This document shows positions 48,707 through 60,837 of a stretch of 64,000 bases of DNA, in pieces (positions within the stretch are counted from its first letter, which is position 1; each line of letters opens with the position of its first letter). This stretch comes from Icerya purchasi (taxonomy: Eukaryota > Arthropoda > Insecta > Hemiptera > Monophlebidae), in the NCBI GenBank assembly GCA_039619475.1, contig CM077115.1:294191756-294255755 (forward strand), read 5' to 3'. The translations under genes and the position numbers were made by a program. The notes below the pieces were generated by a model, which did not search any database, was not told where the DNA came from, and saw only the letters and a list, made by a program, of their open reading frames with translations.

Positions 48707-49485
48707 TTTTTGTGTTGATGACAGTAGGAATTACGTTGTAAATTTTGATCATTTTATACAAAGTATAGAAGAGAAAGAGACAGGAATGAAAACAAGCGGG
48801 GTCAAGAGGCACAGTCCCAAGCGAGGCTAAAATGGCTGAGTTTATATATATGTATATATATATATATATATATAAATCAATTACGCATGTATAAAAAGAT
48901 CATAACTTAAGAACGGCTCGACCGATTTGACTGTATTTTTGTTTTCCGTTGTGTTTGTAATTGTCGGGACAAGGTTTGTATGAAAGAAAATTTTAGAAAA
49001 ATCTATCGAAAAAGTCGGAACAATAAAAAAAGGGGCAAAAGTGGCGTCACGACGTGACGTTTAATTTAAGTTTTTTTTTTTCTTTTTTGATTAACAGTAG
49101 TGATCGTAACTTTAGTGCATTCAAGACCGTAAAATTCGTCAATTAAAATTTAAATAAAATAATTACTGTGATAAATAATAAACTCCAAATAACATTTTAT
49201 TAATTTCTGGCATAAGTGTAATAAATACGTTACGTTCCGTTACTTCTCTTTTTGCGTTACTGAAATCATCGAAGCTCCATGACATGATCTGAACAAACAA
49301 GTCGCACTCCTAGCCTAATTACTGTACTCATTGCAGAGAGTTAAAAAAAGAAGGGTAGTGTTTTCTATTATTTTTTACAGAGAAATAAAAAATCCTGCAA
49401 AAGAATTTTTAATATTTGCTTCCGGGAATGTTTTTCACACCCAAATTCTAAATCCTTACGTAACTAATGCGACAGTGGGCTGCAA
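48707..49485. other. Composite insert between RTE halves, Helitron-like motif
   Basis: It contains a TA-rich tract (about 48841-48873), then TCATAACTTAAGAACGGCTC and GACCGATTTGACTG, a block like those next to the Helitron-like ends at 4957 and 35830. Downstream sequence to 49485 is unassigned. Confidence 0.4.
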
Positions 49486-49765
49486 TTGCTGAAAACGGAT
49501 CCGGTACTAATGGACATAATTAGAAAACGAAAAACAAATTTCTTTGCACATTTTATGAGAGACCCAACATTTCACCTTCTGCAAACAATGGTAATAGGAA
49601 CGATAGAAGGGAAAAGGGGACGAGTATGAAGGATTTTTTGGCTCCAAAATATTAAGACATGAACTGGAATTACAAAAGTAGGAGAATTATTGCAGGTCGC
49701 AAGAAGTCGAGACAAATTTCGTCAAATGGTAAAGTCCATGAAAAGTGGTTAAGTTACACCCGAAT
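49486..49765 (+). pseudogene. RTE-type element C-terminal tail
   Basis: The plus strand reads LMDIIRKRKTNFFAHFMRDP, then IEGKRGRV, a stop, IFWLQNIKT, TGITKVGELLQVARSRDKFR and QMVKSM. This is the conserved C-terminal segment of RTE polyproteins (RRK..FFGH..R, EGKRGRGRP, W...). Orientation and order fit it being the displaced 3' part of the element at 45545-48140. Confidence 0.82.
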
Positions 49766-50544
49766 CGGGTTGCACAAAAAAGAAGCGCAATGTAACATTC
49801 ATTGTACCGCCATCGTAAACAAACCGTTTTCTCTTATTTTATGAGGCAGGATATTTCGTTTTTCGATTTTTAATGCCTTCGAATAGTTTCCGTTGTTCCC
49901 CTATTCCTGCTATCAGTAACACATGTGTTATGTGTTCGGTCTATGATATTTACAATAGTCTCCGGATAGCATTGGAGGCTACTCTTCTTTCGTAATCTGC
50001 ACTCATGGTCCACGTTTTCTTTATGCCAGCCGTCCGTTACTCACGTATTATCTGTTCGTATTCGTGGATTAATGCGTGTTCGGTAATTTCGTAACGTTTG
50101 GTTATGTTCTCATAAAATATTCAAAAGAGAAAAAAAGGGCTAATCGCATAATTTAATTTCTGAGGGCGGCATGATTTTGTGAGCCGAGCAATTGCTCGGT
50201 GCACCTGGTGCTTACAATTAAATAACATGACGCGTGATTCGATTAGGCAATGATGTTTCGTTCCATGGAGCATTCGCTGCTGCAGTTAACGGGAAAGTGT
50301 AAACAAAAACGATAATGCGTGCTAGATTAATGACAACTGACGAGACCAAAAATAAATAAACAAATAAGTAAATACAAAAAATGACAGATAAAATTCATTT
50401 GTTGCGTTAATTATTACTTTCGAGGCAGGTAATTATTTCTATATGACGATGATTAGTGTATCATGTTTAATTTAGGGTTATAGCGTCCCACAATTATCAA
50501 AAAAAAAAAAAACAAAAAAAAGCCTCCACCATACACCGGAAAAG
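49766..50544. other. Non-coding stretch
   Basis: Holds the repeat segment 50022-50122, which pairs with 6754-6850, and an A-run at about 50501-50521. Nothing else recognised. Confidence 0.4.
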
Positions 50545-53500
50545 TATTTCCAGTAGTAAATCGCAGAAACAATCATTTATTGAGATTTGCTGGCTATAGC
50601 GATTTCATTTTTCATTTTTAAACACAATTATTTATTGATAAGAACAGTTTTAAGGATTTAATGATTATTTGGAAATTAATAAGATGACGTGTTAAAAGTT
50701 TGGTGACTTCCCATTTTGCCTAAATTTAAGGTTTCGGTGACTCAGGAAATAAAAAAAAAGTCAGACAAACATACGAATGATTTCGTGTTGGCGTCAGCGC
50801 GTCATCATTGTCGAATTTTAAATAAACTAAACGCATCATCTTTTTTGCTATTTGATTCCGCTGTTAATCTTTTCTTTTCGAAAAACAACGAAAAAAGTTC
50901 ATATGAAAATCAGAAGTGAAAAAATACCGCTAAAAATGTTTAATGTAAATATACGCGAAACGATGACTCCGATTAATAGTTGCGAGTTATTCCATTCGAA
51001 GTCCGGTGCTGTATAAATCCCACCCGCCTTATTAGTCGGTATATAGGAAGCCCCTTATTGATATTTAGTATGACATGAACATTAAAGTGTTCAGAGTTCC
51101 AGAAAAAAAGAAACAAAAATGATCCAGATAAAGAGTTGTAAAAGGATAAATGCTTTATTACAAATTGAAAACAATGCATATTTATGCTTCAGTTTTATCT
51201 AAGTTCCTCGTTAAAAAACAAACATAATAATTTTTATCTTTTTCTTAATTTTTTCATTTTGGACTGAAATTTGTTTCTAATATTTTCTTTTTAAATCTCA
51301 AGAAAGAGGCAGAAAGTGTATTTATTTGTTTGTTTTTTCCTTATTATTTGTAGTTTTATTTTAAATTTCATAATAATGTTTATATTTACTTATTAGGTTA
51401 AATTTAATTCACATTTTTATTTATCATACAGTAATAAAAAATCTGATGGGTTCATTCTATTTATCTGTTCTTTTATTGATATTATGATTGTACACTATTT
51501 ACACAGTTTTATTTTGTCCTTAAGGAAATATTTTTTTTAAAAGTTTTTTTAAAGTCGTCGCAAATTTTGAAAGTTTTTTTACGAAACTAAAATATGGTTT
51601 CATTACTTCCGTGTAATGTTTTCCATTAATACAGAACATGCCCGGGAAAACATTTTTTTTTTGAACTTTTAAGTTTCCAGCACCCTCCGGTAATTTAAAT
51701 TTGAAGCTAAAATATTGTTATATTTTTCTTTCCAAAGTATCCGTTTATATATTTTCGAAAACTACATTCGTTTGCCGTTTTTAGATGCAAATAGGGTTTA
51801 AATTAAGTGCTTATTGGAAATGTTTATTGCGATGCAAAGTTTTTGTTGTTTATTGTATATTTTAAATTTCAGGAATAATATCGGTCGGTGATTTATGCAT
51901 TTTGAAGTAATTTTTAAATAATTTTAAATTTGTCATATTACATATTCTTAACTCGTTGCGCGACTTTTAGCGCTCAGGGGTTAGAAGAGTTGTTCTCGAA
52001 CGTTAGCATTTTCTGAAAGCTCATTAATACTATTTTTGTATACAGCTTTACATTTTCATCAAAAATTATCATCCGGCTTATAATAAATACATAACAGTAA
52101 TTTGACACTGTTTAAATACTGCTCTATTTTTAATCATAGAAATAAAATGATGTTTCAAAATTGTTATTTTACAGGGGCTTTGTAGAATTCAAATTGTTCT
52201 AGAAATATTCATCCCCATAATAAAACTGTTAACACTGATAATTGTTTAACATTAATGGTAACACGAAATTAACATTAACGTATATATGAAACTGTAATAT
52301 TTTATTAAAAATAATAACTTACAAATAAGGAAAAATTTTAGCTGCCGCTATGTCAAAAGGTAGTAGTATACACGTTTAATCATAAATATAATTCTTTTGA
52401 AACTAGAAAGATAAAAGATCACAAATGCAGACAATTAGGAGTAAACTAAATTACTGAAAGTTGAGCTAACTGGTAAATTTCAAAAGCCGGAATCAATTTT
52501 TAATGATTAAAACATAAATATATCACAGTTATTTATCGGAAGTACTTGTTTTAAAAACAAAAATGGAATTAGAAGTTTAAACAATTACGTATTTTTAAAA
52601 TTAATCTGGCGTATTCTCAAATATTTTTTAATAAACCGTTATACAGGAAATATTTTTAATACATAAGCAGATGTAGTATTTTTCATTAATAGATTAAAAA
52701 TTAATTGTCAAAAATACGATACGTAAAAATGTTGAAAGTTATCGAACATTAAAAATATAGTACGATCAAGCGCCATCAGTTTTGGAAACCCTTAGTCCAG
52801 CGAACAGCGATTATGGTCCGAGCGTCGTTTTCGTTTGTTTTTTTTATATTTCATACCTGCAAACTTGCGGTGCGCAATTCGAGTGTGGCCCTTGAATATT
52901 ACAAGTTGTCACTCATGAATAAAACAAAAATTTTGAGTCAGTCTAATATAATAATGGATGTATCATTTATAAAAATAAATCGAGCAGGTAAATAATACAT
53001 ATATCTAATATTTGTATATTGAAATATTTACTGCAAATTGCGTTTTAAATGAAATGGTATTCAATTGGATTTCGGCAACAGAGAATAAAAACAATTGTCA
53101 TCTATTAAAAAATTATTTTCTCTTAATTGCTATAAATTTTTGTTTTGTACGTCAAAAGTACATTATAAAATATTTGGTTAATTGAATAGCGTCTTTTTAT
53201 ATTATCTTGCTTTTTCCTTTTGTAATGTTAAATCGTAACCTTTTGGCAATTTCTTGAATTAAGACATTTTAAATACTAAAATAGAAGGTTTTTTTTCTTT
53301 TTCTTTTTTTTTAGATTTGCCGAAAAATGGTGTCTGAATCAGTAAAATGGTCGATCCATATGAATATGAGTTATGCGCGAACAAACAAAAAAAAAAAAAA
53401 ACATACGCGACGATCACATAACCTCTTTCTATTTGTAAGTCGGAAAAAATTAAAAATTAAAGACAAGTTTATTGACTTATAAAGAATTTAAAGTATACTA

Positions 53501-54412
53501 ATAGATTAATAAGTAATTTTTGCTTAATATTAACTTTACTTTTCGTTTATTAACATTTTAAATATACCTTCTTTTTGATAGGTAATCGTCCGCTGCTGAC
53601 AAGCCCAATGCAATAAGGAAAAAACAAACAAATAAATACACTTTCTGCCTCTTTCTTGAGATTTAAAAAGAAAATATTAGAAACAAATTTCAGTCCAAAA
53701 TGAAAAAATTAAGAAAAAGATAAAAATTATTATGTTTGTTTTTTAACGAGGAACTTAGATAAAACTGAAGCATAAATATGCATTGTTTTCAATTTGTAAT
53801 AAAGCATTTATTCTTTTACAACTCTTTATCTGGATCATTTTTGTTTCTTTTTTTCTGGAACTCTGAACACTTTAATGTTCATGTCATACTAAATATCAAT
53901 AAGGGGCTTCCTATATACCGACTAATAAGGCGGGTGGGATTTATACAGCACCGGACTTCGAATGGAATAACTCGCAACTATTAATCGGAGTCATCGTTTC
54001 GCGTATATTTACATTAAACATTTTTAGCGGTATTTTTTCACTTCTGATTTTCATATGAACTTTTTTTGTTGTTTTTCGAAAAGAAAAGATTAACAGCGGA
54101 ATCAAATAGCAAAAAAGATGATGCGTTTAGTTTATTTAAAATTCGACAATGATGACGCGCTGACGCCAACACGAAATCATTCGTATGTTTGTCTGACTTT
54201 TTTTTTATTTCCTGAGTCACCGAAACCTTAAATTTAGGCAAAATGGGAAGTCACCAAACTTTTAACACGTCATCTTATTAATTTCCAAATAATCATTAAA
54301 TCCTTAAAACTGTTCTTATCAATAAATAATTGTGTTTAAAAATGAAAAATGAAATCGCTATAGCCAGCAAATCTCAATAAATGATTGTTTCTGCGATTTA
54401 CTACTGGAAATA
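50545..54412. mobile_element. 3.9-kb element with 801-bp inverted arms, uncharacterised
   Basis: The left arm 50545-51345 and right arm 53612-54412 are both 801 bp and near-perfect reverse complements. The two differences I located by eye are at 50890 (G against A) and 51145 (G against A). The outer ends read TATTTCCAGTAGTAAATCGC. If the first TA is a target duplication, the terminal repeat starts TTTCCAGTAG. The 2266-bp centre (51346-53611) has no recognisable transposase; part of it (about 51540-51990) looks like a diverged family X copy. Mirror-image short ORFs in the arms (50716-50919 and 54038-54241; 50973-51179 and 53778-53984) are not credible genes. It could be a foldback or long-TIR DNA transposon, a recent inverted duplication, or an assembly artefact. 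Confidence 0.75.
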
Positions 54413-55128
54413 TTAAAACCCATTTAAAACTCGCGGAACCGACATGGATTAGACCATGACAGATCGAATTATTGGCCCAAAATACCCCTAGTGTGCAAAT
54501 TTCGACCAAATCGTCAGAGCGGTTTCCGAGATACGCGAAATAAATCTCTCTCTCTATATATATATATATATATGTATACAAAAAATGCTCGTTTAAAGAT
54601 ATTGAATATGTATAAAAATTTTTATGTTGTCTTTTGTTTACGGCGATACTATGTTTAAAAACGATATGTATACATTTTGTTTAATCGTTTAGATTTTTCG
54701 TAAGTTAAAAAAAAAAAAAATTATGAAAGATCACATATAAAAAGATAAAGAATCTGAAAAATGGACTGCTGCCCCGGTACAAATTATCCACCTACCACAT
54801 CTGTTACTATCATCTAATTATATCGCACTCGTTCACATTCCAGCTGTGTTTTACGATTTAATTAAATTTTTTGAAATCACGAGAATACGAGAAATTGCAC
54901 TTGTTTTTTGGATTTTGCTTTGAACAACAGTAGAAAATTAGAATATCGAAAAAACGTTTCTTCAATCCGCTAAAAGCAGACAAGCCAACGTCTAGGCAGG
55001 ACAACGTCTGCCGGTTAGATCCGCCAGTATAATAATAAACAAAGATCTGGGATGTTGTAATTACCTGGAATTAAAGAGATTGTCAAGAAGAAGAGACGAT
55101 TAGCATGCTGCTACAAAAAACAGTTTAA
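54413..55128. other. Non-coding, Helitron-like motif on the minus strand
   Basis: Minus strand: a TA/GA microsatellite (54552-54574), then TTTCGCGTATCTCGGAAACC and GATTTGGTCGAAATTTG. This resembles the block after Helitron-like 5' ends elsewhere, but the ends could not be fixed. An A-run lies at about 54708-54721. Confidence 0.35.
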
Positions 55129-55365
55129 GAATTAAGGACAAATGATGATGATGGTAAAACACATCGACTATTTAACAGAAAGCTGAATAAACCAAGACGA
55201 ATTATTGCCAGAATCAGACATTTGAGAGCAGATCAAGTACTGAAAAACAAACGAGAACTGGTAAAAATTGATTTATCTAACTGTCAAATTTACATAAACG
55301 AAAATGCGACAATCAGTAACGAGAAATTATTCTATAACGCAAATAAGAAAGAGGAAAGAAATTAA
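55129..55365 (+). pseudogene. Retrotransposon ORF1-like fragment (FP-type C-terminal domain)
   Basis: The plus strand frame reads KPRRIIARIRHLRADQVLKN, then KRELVKIDLSNCQIYINENA and TISNEKLFYNANKK, ending at the TAA at 55363-55365. The 'basic R/K-rich strand, KxKRxL, IYINExxT, LxxxA' order is the one seen in the FP-type nucleic-acid-binding domain found near the C-terminus of many insect non-LTR ORF1 proteins. An in-frame TAA at about 55126 closes it upstream. Which element it belonged to is unclear. Confidence 0.5.
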
Positions 55366-55520
55366 ATTATAATTACGTATAGTTTCGAAGCAGTCATGTT
55401 TATGTAAAAAAAGAAGAATGGCAGAAATCGAATAAAATTAATAATAATGATATTTTATATCAGATAATTGTTACGTCGATAATCTTTATTTTTAAATTTG
55501 TAATTCGTACAAATGTTAAA

Positions 55521-57045
55521 TTTTTTTTTTTTTATAGTTATTATTATTATTATATAAATTATCTCCTTTTCAAATAATTCTTGAAATTACAAAACCTTAA
55601 TAGGTAAATATAAAAAAAAGACGATTACAAAGTGTAAATTCTTGTAGATGGAGACCGTTTGACCAATGGTTTATCCGTATCTTCTCTACATTACAAGATG
55701 TCTAAAGAGAAAAAGCTACCGACTTCGATTAGAACATCATCTGTTCTTTTTTTTTTCTTTAATATGGCGGTTATATATTTTATGGTCTTCATGGTATTAT
55801 TTTTATTCTTGAACCAGTTGCAGTTTTCTCCGATGATGTATTCAGCTCTTCTTATGTGCTCGAATTTGGAACAATATAGAAAAGTATGATCCGGTGAATC
55901 TGTTTCGATATTGAATTCTCTGCTTTTATCATCATTTGTTATGCCCATTTTCTTTAGATACTCAGCGAAATTACCATGTCCGGACAAAAATTGGGTTAGA
56001 AAAAAATCTGGATTGAGTAATTTGTTCTTCAATCTATCCTCGATTCTGGTTAATAATCCATACGTTCGTCTCCCTGTTAATTCTTGCTCATAAGTGTTTT
56101 GCCATTCCTCCAGGTATTTCGATTTTACTTCTTTTACTTTCTGTGTTACCCTTGTCCTATCATTATGGTTGTTTTTGGTTATCTTTATCTCGTTAATCAT
56201 TTCCAGCTGTAAATCCACTGGCATAATTCCTGATATGACATACGAAAATGTATAGGAAACCGTTCTATATGCAGATGTTATATTTAAGATGATTTTCCTT
56301 TGTTCGATTTTAATTTTCTTTTTGTTTTTTACCGAAATGTTAGGAAAATAAATCAAGGAACCATATTCCGTTATAGATCTGAACAGCGCTAAGTAAAGAA
56401 TTTTCCTATCCACAAATTTTAAACCAAAGCTTCTGTTATATATACCTACTAGTTTTGTGTAATATTTTTTAATTTTATCCGTGATGTAGCCAACATGTTT
56501 GCTGAAATTGAGATTTTCATCTATGTATACATATACCAAAATATTTCATTTCCTTGCTAAATTTAAGAGGCTTATTATTCAATTTTAATTCTTTTTCTAT
56601 TTTACTTTTAATTACTTTTAATTTCATGTTTTCTTGTTATTAATATCGAGTTAGTTTTTTCCGGATTTAAATGTAGCCCAAGATTAATGAGTTCGTTGTT
56701 AATATTGTTAATTTTCTGATTTATTTGAGGAATGTCTTCTATATTATTTATTCCTGAAATCAATAAAATGTCATCCGCATAACTTATAAGATTAATATTA
56801 TCGTAATGTCCAGTGTTGTTATGTATGTTCGCCATTGCAATGTTGAAAAGAGTGGGTGCCAGAATGGATCCTTGTGGAACACCTGCAGTGAGTGTCCTAC
56901 GATAAATTATTTCATTATCCTTATTCTGGAAAATAATTTCTCTATTTTTTAAAAAGCTTTTTATTATTTCAATTAGGTTTGAATAAATGTTAAATATTAA
57001 ATGTTTATAAGGGATAGTAATGATAAAATCGGAAAACACGAATCA
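55521..57045 (-). mobile_element. R1-like non-LTR retrotransposon, 5'-truncated, minus strand
   Basis: The T-run at 55521-55533 is the likely poly(A) tail. On the minus strand, 57039-56608 encodes an RT core (TAGVPQGSILAPTLFNIAMA, YADDILLISG, LHLNPEKTNSILITRKHE). After a frame break near 56540-56600, 56539-55691 encodes the thumb and tail (IDENLNFSKHVGYIT, SAYRTVSYTFSYVISGIMPV, LTGRRTYGLLTRIEDRLKNK, TQFLSGHGNFAEYLKKMG, TDSPDHTFLYCSKFEHIR). It belongs to the same family as 32067-33443 and is one of the best-preserved partial copies, with only one evident break. Confidence 0.88.
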
Positions 57046-58499
57046 AGTTGCTTTTTAGTAAAAGAACAATTACATAGTAATACACGCTTATTTCAAGCGA
57101 ATATACAGCATGAAACGGCGGCACCTAAATACTAAATATTAAATTGAACTGACTTAACGAGTAGACCGATTTTGAATTAAAATTTTTTTTCCATCATTTT
57201 TTTATATTTTTTAAATCTTCAGATTCGACACTATTTAATAACTGAACCGTGTCCGATAATGACCGTCTTGCTGAATCTTAATTAATGTTAAATTAAAAAT
57301 TGATGCATTACTGTACTTAAATTTTTTTTTAATAAATAACACATCCATTATTATACCAAAGAGTGATTTATTGTTATATAAGTGGCAATTAACCGGAACA
57401 TTCACGATTGATGAACAGTTTCTTTTAGTACGGCAATGGCCACAGAACCGACCTGAAACCACAGCAAATAGCTGCTTCACAGCAGACTGCTGTAATGCGC
57501 AAATGTGATGATTTGCCTTCTGTCGAAAAAGCAAGGATCAGATTTGAAATCGGAGATGGAATTATTTTTTTAACTTATCTTTTAATGGCAATTATTGCAT
57601 GTGTGCAACTGCGTTGTTTGTCAATCGTTTTTGTTTCTCCAATCGATTTTTTATCCTTTTTCCTGTCCCTTACGAAACATACCTGAGTTGACTAGTTAAT
57701 TTTTTCCAGTTACTATTGATTTTTTTTTCGGCGCTATTTTATTTTTAGACGAACTGAGAATTCGGCGAAATAGAGATTAAATAAAATAGGAAGTATTTGC
57801 CACAAATATTGCGTTTTGTTCATTTAATGTTTGAACTGATTCTCTACAGTTCTTGACATTCATTGTGTAGGTCGTTTCCGTTAATTGGTTTATAAATGAA
57901 GGCATCAAACCTTGCTTTGCATTTTTTGTTTTATTATTTGAATGTTATTAACGCTAGGTAGAAATTTTGGAGGAGACTTTATTTTTATATTTTTTTGCGT
58001 ATTTAATTGTAGATTATTATCTGAAATTATATTTTCCCGTTCATTTAATTTAGAGTTTTGCCGATTGGCATTATCAAACGTATTCATATTTGCCCAGAAT
58101 ACACATACTAACTGTGAACATAGCATTAATGTGATCTTCAATACTGTGATGTCAGCTGTATAAGAGAAATACAAAAATAACCTCAGGACACTGCCCTAAG
58201 GGATGGAAGCCTTTATTTTGTATACTCGCGACAGAGCTGAACCAATTTTAATTCGAAAGCTCCTGTTTGATAAATAAGATTTTAAAATTTTACGTTCGTT
58301 ACGATATTTTTTAGTTTGTACAGCAATCACCGATGCCAGATTCAAAACCTTTTCTTTTTTCTACGTTCAGAAACATTACACTATACTAAAACGTTTTCTC
58401 AAGAACTGAAGCTAAATGACCCGATGCCCTATGAATTTGCTGTGTGGTGAAGTAATTTTAAATCGAAATCCAAATTGAAGTTCTGGAATAAGTTCAACC
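57046..58499. other. Non-coding stretch
   Basis: AT-rich; a TTAACGAGTAGACCGATTTT block near 57155 resembles Helitron-like 5' motifs. No gene or element boundaries could be supported. Confidence 0.35.
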
Positions 58500-59240
58500 C
58501 TTCTGCCAGTTTCAAATCAGACTATTGCATCTCCTCTCCCTCCTCACTCAACCGACTAGATTGTTCTTCTTATTCGCTCCTTGATTCATGATCTTTTCCT
58601 TTCACACTTAATCCAAACGGACTTCTATTGGATACCGGGTCATACCGGAATTCAGGGTAATGAGTTAGTTGACTCATTCGCTCAGTTATCTTCCTCTTCC
58701 GGGAGGTTTCTTCCTATTTTCTCTTCTACCAATATTACCCTTCTGTCTGCAGCGGCTCATTCCAAACTACGATTTGACTCTTACGTCTCCTCATTGTCCA
58801 ACCCGGATTCATTTTTCTTGTCTATTCAGCCTTCACTTCCTCGCTTCCCCTGATTTCTTGACTTTCCTTCCATGCGTCGCTCCAACCTCTCTGCGATTTT
58901 TCGCCTGCGTTTTGGGCACAATTTGCTTCCTTCCTCGCTTTTCCGTTACTCTCTTGTGCCGTCTCCTTATTGCCCGTTACACCCCTCCAATATCCAATTT
59001 GTTATTTTCGGGTGTTCTACTCTTGTAACCGATCAATCTTCTTTCTACTCCTCCCTTTTACAAATTGCCCACTCCATACAATGCTTCGTTCATTCTCTCC
59101 CTTCCTTCTTCTTCTGTTGTCCAAGCTCTCGATTCTTTTTTGTCGGCTATCTTTGATTGTGTAAATATCTGAGTCTCTTGCGTCCTTTTTCTTTTGTTCT
59201 TGGACCAATGTCCTTGTAGACAACCCCCCCCCCCAAAAAA
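58500..59240 (+). mobile_element. I-like retrotransposon 3' end, copy H
   Basis: The plus strand reads FYWIPGHTGIQGNELVDSFA (end of RNase H), SYVSSLSNPDSFF, then in a new frame SAIFRLRFGHNLLPSSLFRY, a reduced zinc tail near 58980-59050, and GPMSL before a C-run and an A-run (59224-59241). The 3' UTR TTGGACCAATGTCCTTG matches that of copies B and D. Frameshifts lie near 58855 and 59020. It is 5' truncated at about 58500. Confidence 0.85.
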
Positions 59241-59572
59241 AAACGAAAAATATTTTACTTTTTTTTTATTTATTTATTTTTTATTATTTATACACACTCC
59301 TTCTCTTTATAGTGCCATACTTAATTCCTGAGTGTCGGCGACTACCTATTCGTACATTTTTAGCTGTACAGACACAGGCATAGTGTTCATAGCGATTGTT
59401 ATATGCAACGCAGGTGTACACACGCAAGACTACATTCGGAACTGATAGTAGCCGCTACTTGATTAAAAATGAATAAAAACTGAACAACGTGGAGACTACT
59501 TTAACCATACTGTGGGTTCTGTCCTAACGAGATAACAATTGTAATAACTTTTGAATTTACACTTTAAACGTT

Positions 59573-59860
59573 GGAGTTTCTTTTATCTTTCCGGATTTCA
59601 ACTTATCTGAATCATTTTGTCTTCCTTCTTTCTGTTCCATCTTTACAGTCCAGTCGATGACTATCCTACGCCCCATTATCTTCATTTCTACCAGTCGTCG
59701 GTTTTCTAATTATTTGATTATTTCAGACTCCATGAGTGCTCTTCAAGCTATCAGCTCTTCCTGATCACTCTTCCGATTTCATCATCATTATATTTAGAAT
59801 TGAATTATTGTATGCCAATTTCCATATCCTTCCTTTAGCAAACGTTGTTCATTTCCTTCT
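59573..59860 (+). pseudogene. I-like RNase H fragment inside dispersed repeat copy 2
   Basis: The plus strand reads GVSFIFPDFNLSESFCLPSF, then ISDSMSALQAISSS, a stop and shift, then SDFIIIIFRIELLYANFHIL. These match copy B (GVGASFLISS, SDSMSVLQAISS, SCDYIILSIRSLNANL). It is a decayed fragment without a tail. Confidence 0.8.
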
Positions 59861-59880
59861 TTTTCTCTCTCGCGCCTAGC

Positions 59881-60417
59881 TGTATTTGCAGGCTAAACAA
59901 TCGTTTATTCGCTTACGCTGCGAATCCACTACTTCGCAGTTATTACAAGTTACATCGCGAATGACGCAACTTTTTGTCATATCGTCGTTCACCGGATTTT
60001 AATATCCGCTGTACGCAGAATTCTCGTTTACCGCTATGCACGGCCGAAGTAACTGATTATTCGCTTACGCTGCATATTCGCTACATCTCGGATTATCACA
60101 AGTGACGTCGCGAATGACGTATCGACTGGCCGGACCATCGTTGCTGAATATTAATATTTTTTGAGAATATTCTTTTAGAATAGCATTCTCGGTGATACCC
60201 GGAATAACCGATTCAGTAAGCCAGTCTGTCCGATTAGCCCTTAGCATCGCATTGCTCTAATCGTGCCGTTACATATTTACGGACGGCTGTATCAGTTATT
60301 TCTACATAACGGCGATCGGTATTATTGTCGTATTAAATAAACTTCGTATCACACTAGCTTCGTCTAGGTTTATTTCGACTTACGCGAAATAATCGGTATA
60401 TAGCGTCCGGGAATACA
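59881..60417 (+). mobile_element. Candidate solo LTR
   Basis: This block starts TGTATT and ends AATACA, a perfect 6-bp terminal inverted repeat with TG...CA ends. It carries AATAAA at 60336-60341 about 75 bases before its end, as LTRs often do. It is richer in CG than its surroundings. It contains a degenerate duplication of about 65 bases (59905-59970 and 60057-60120, sharing TTATTCGCTTACGCTGC and TCGCGAATGACG). No clean target duplication was found, and no internal LTR-element sequence occurs in the window, so the call is tentative. Confidence 0.3.
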
Positions 60418-60837
60418 ACAGAATCTTTTGTATTTCACCATGGGGATAGTTCCTGAACCCTCACATGATAGTTTTTCTATAATAATTATAGAAGAATAAA
60501 TTTCAATTACTACGTCATTCTTTAAAAAAAATAATAAAATAATAATAATTTGCGATGTGCGTAGTAATTCTATTGCAACTTCAGTTACATATTTCATAAC
60601 GCGTTTTTATATTACCCCTGGAACAAGAAAAATTCATTTATTAATAACAACGTCATTCTTAGCCCGACCACTATCACATTTATGTCTCAAAACGTTACAT
60701 ATATTGTAGACAAACCACCTACAAGATGACTGCTGGGAAATGACAACTTCATTCTTAGTCCAACGCTCTGTCACGAAAATTGGTCCCCAAACGTTACATG
60801 CAGTATACATTAGCAGCCAAAATACCAAAAAAATTCA

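Larger units (their letters stand above)
59455..60705 (+). repeat. Dispersed repeat, copy 2, interrupted
   Basis: Flanks 59455-59570 and 60423-60700 match the CAD-intron copy at 1283-1795. Between them lie an I-like RNase H fragment and a GC-richer block. Past 60650 the motif CATTCTTAG-TCC/CCC, then a CA-rich spacer, then CAAACGTTACAT is repeated about 93 bases later (to 60805), a short degenerate tandem. Confidence 0.7.

Noticed and set aside
50716..54241. Pairs of identical small ORFs in opposite orientation
   Set aside because: They are mirror readings of the 801-bp inverted arms; at least one pair begins at a non-ATG codon and none has a domain.
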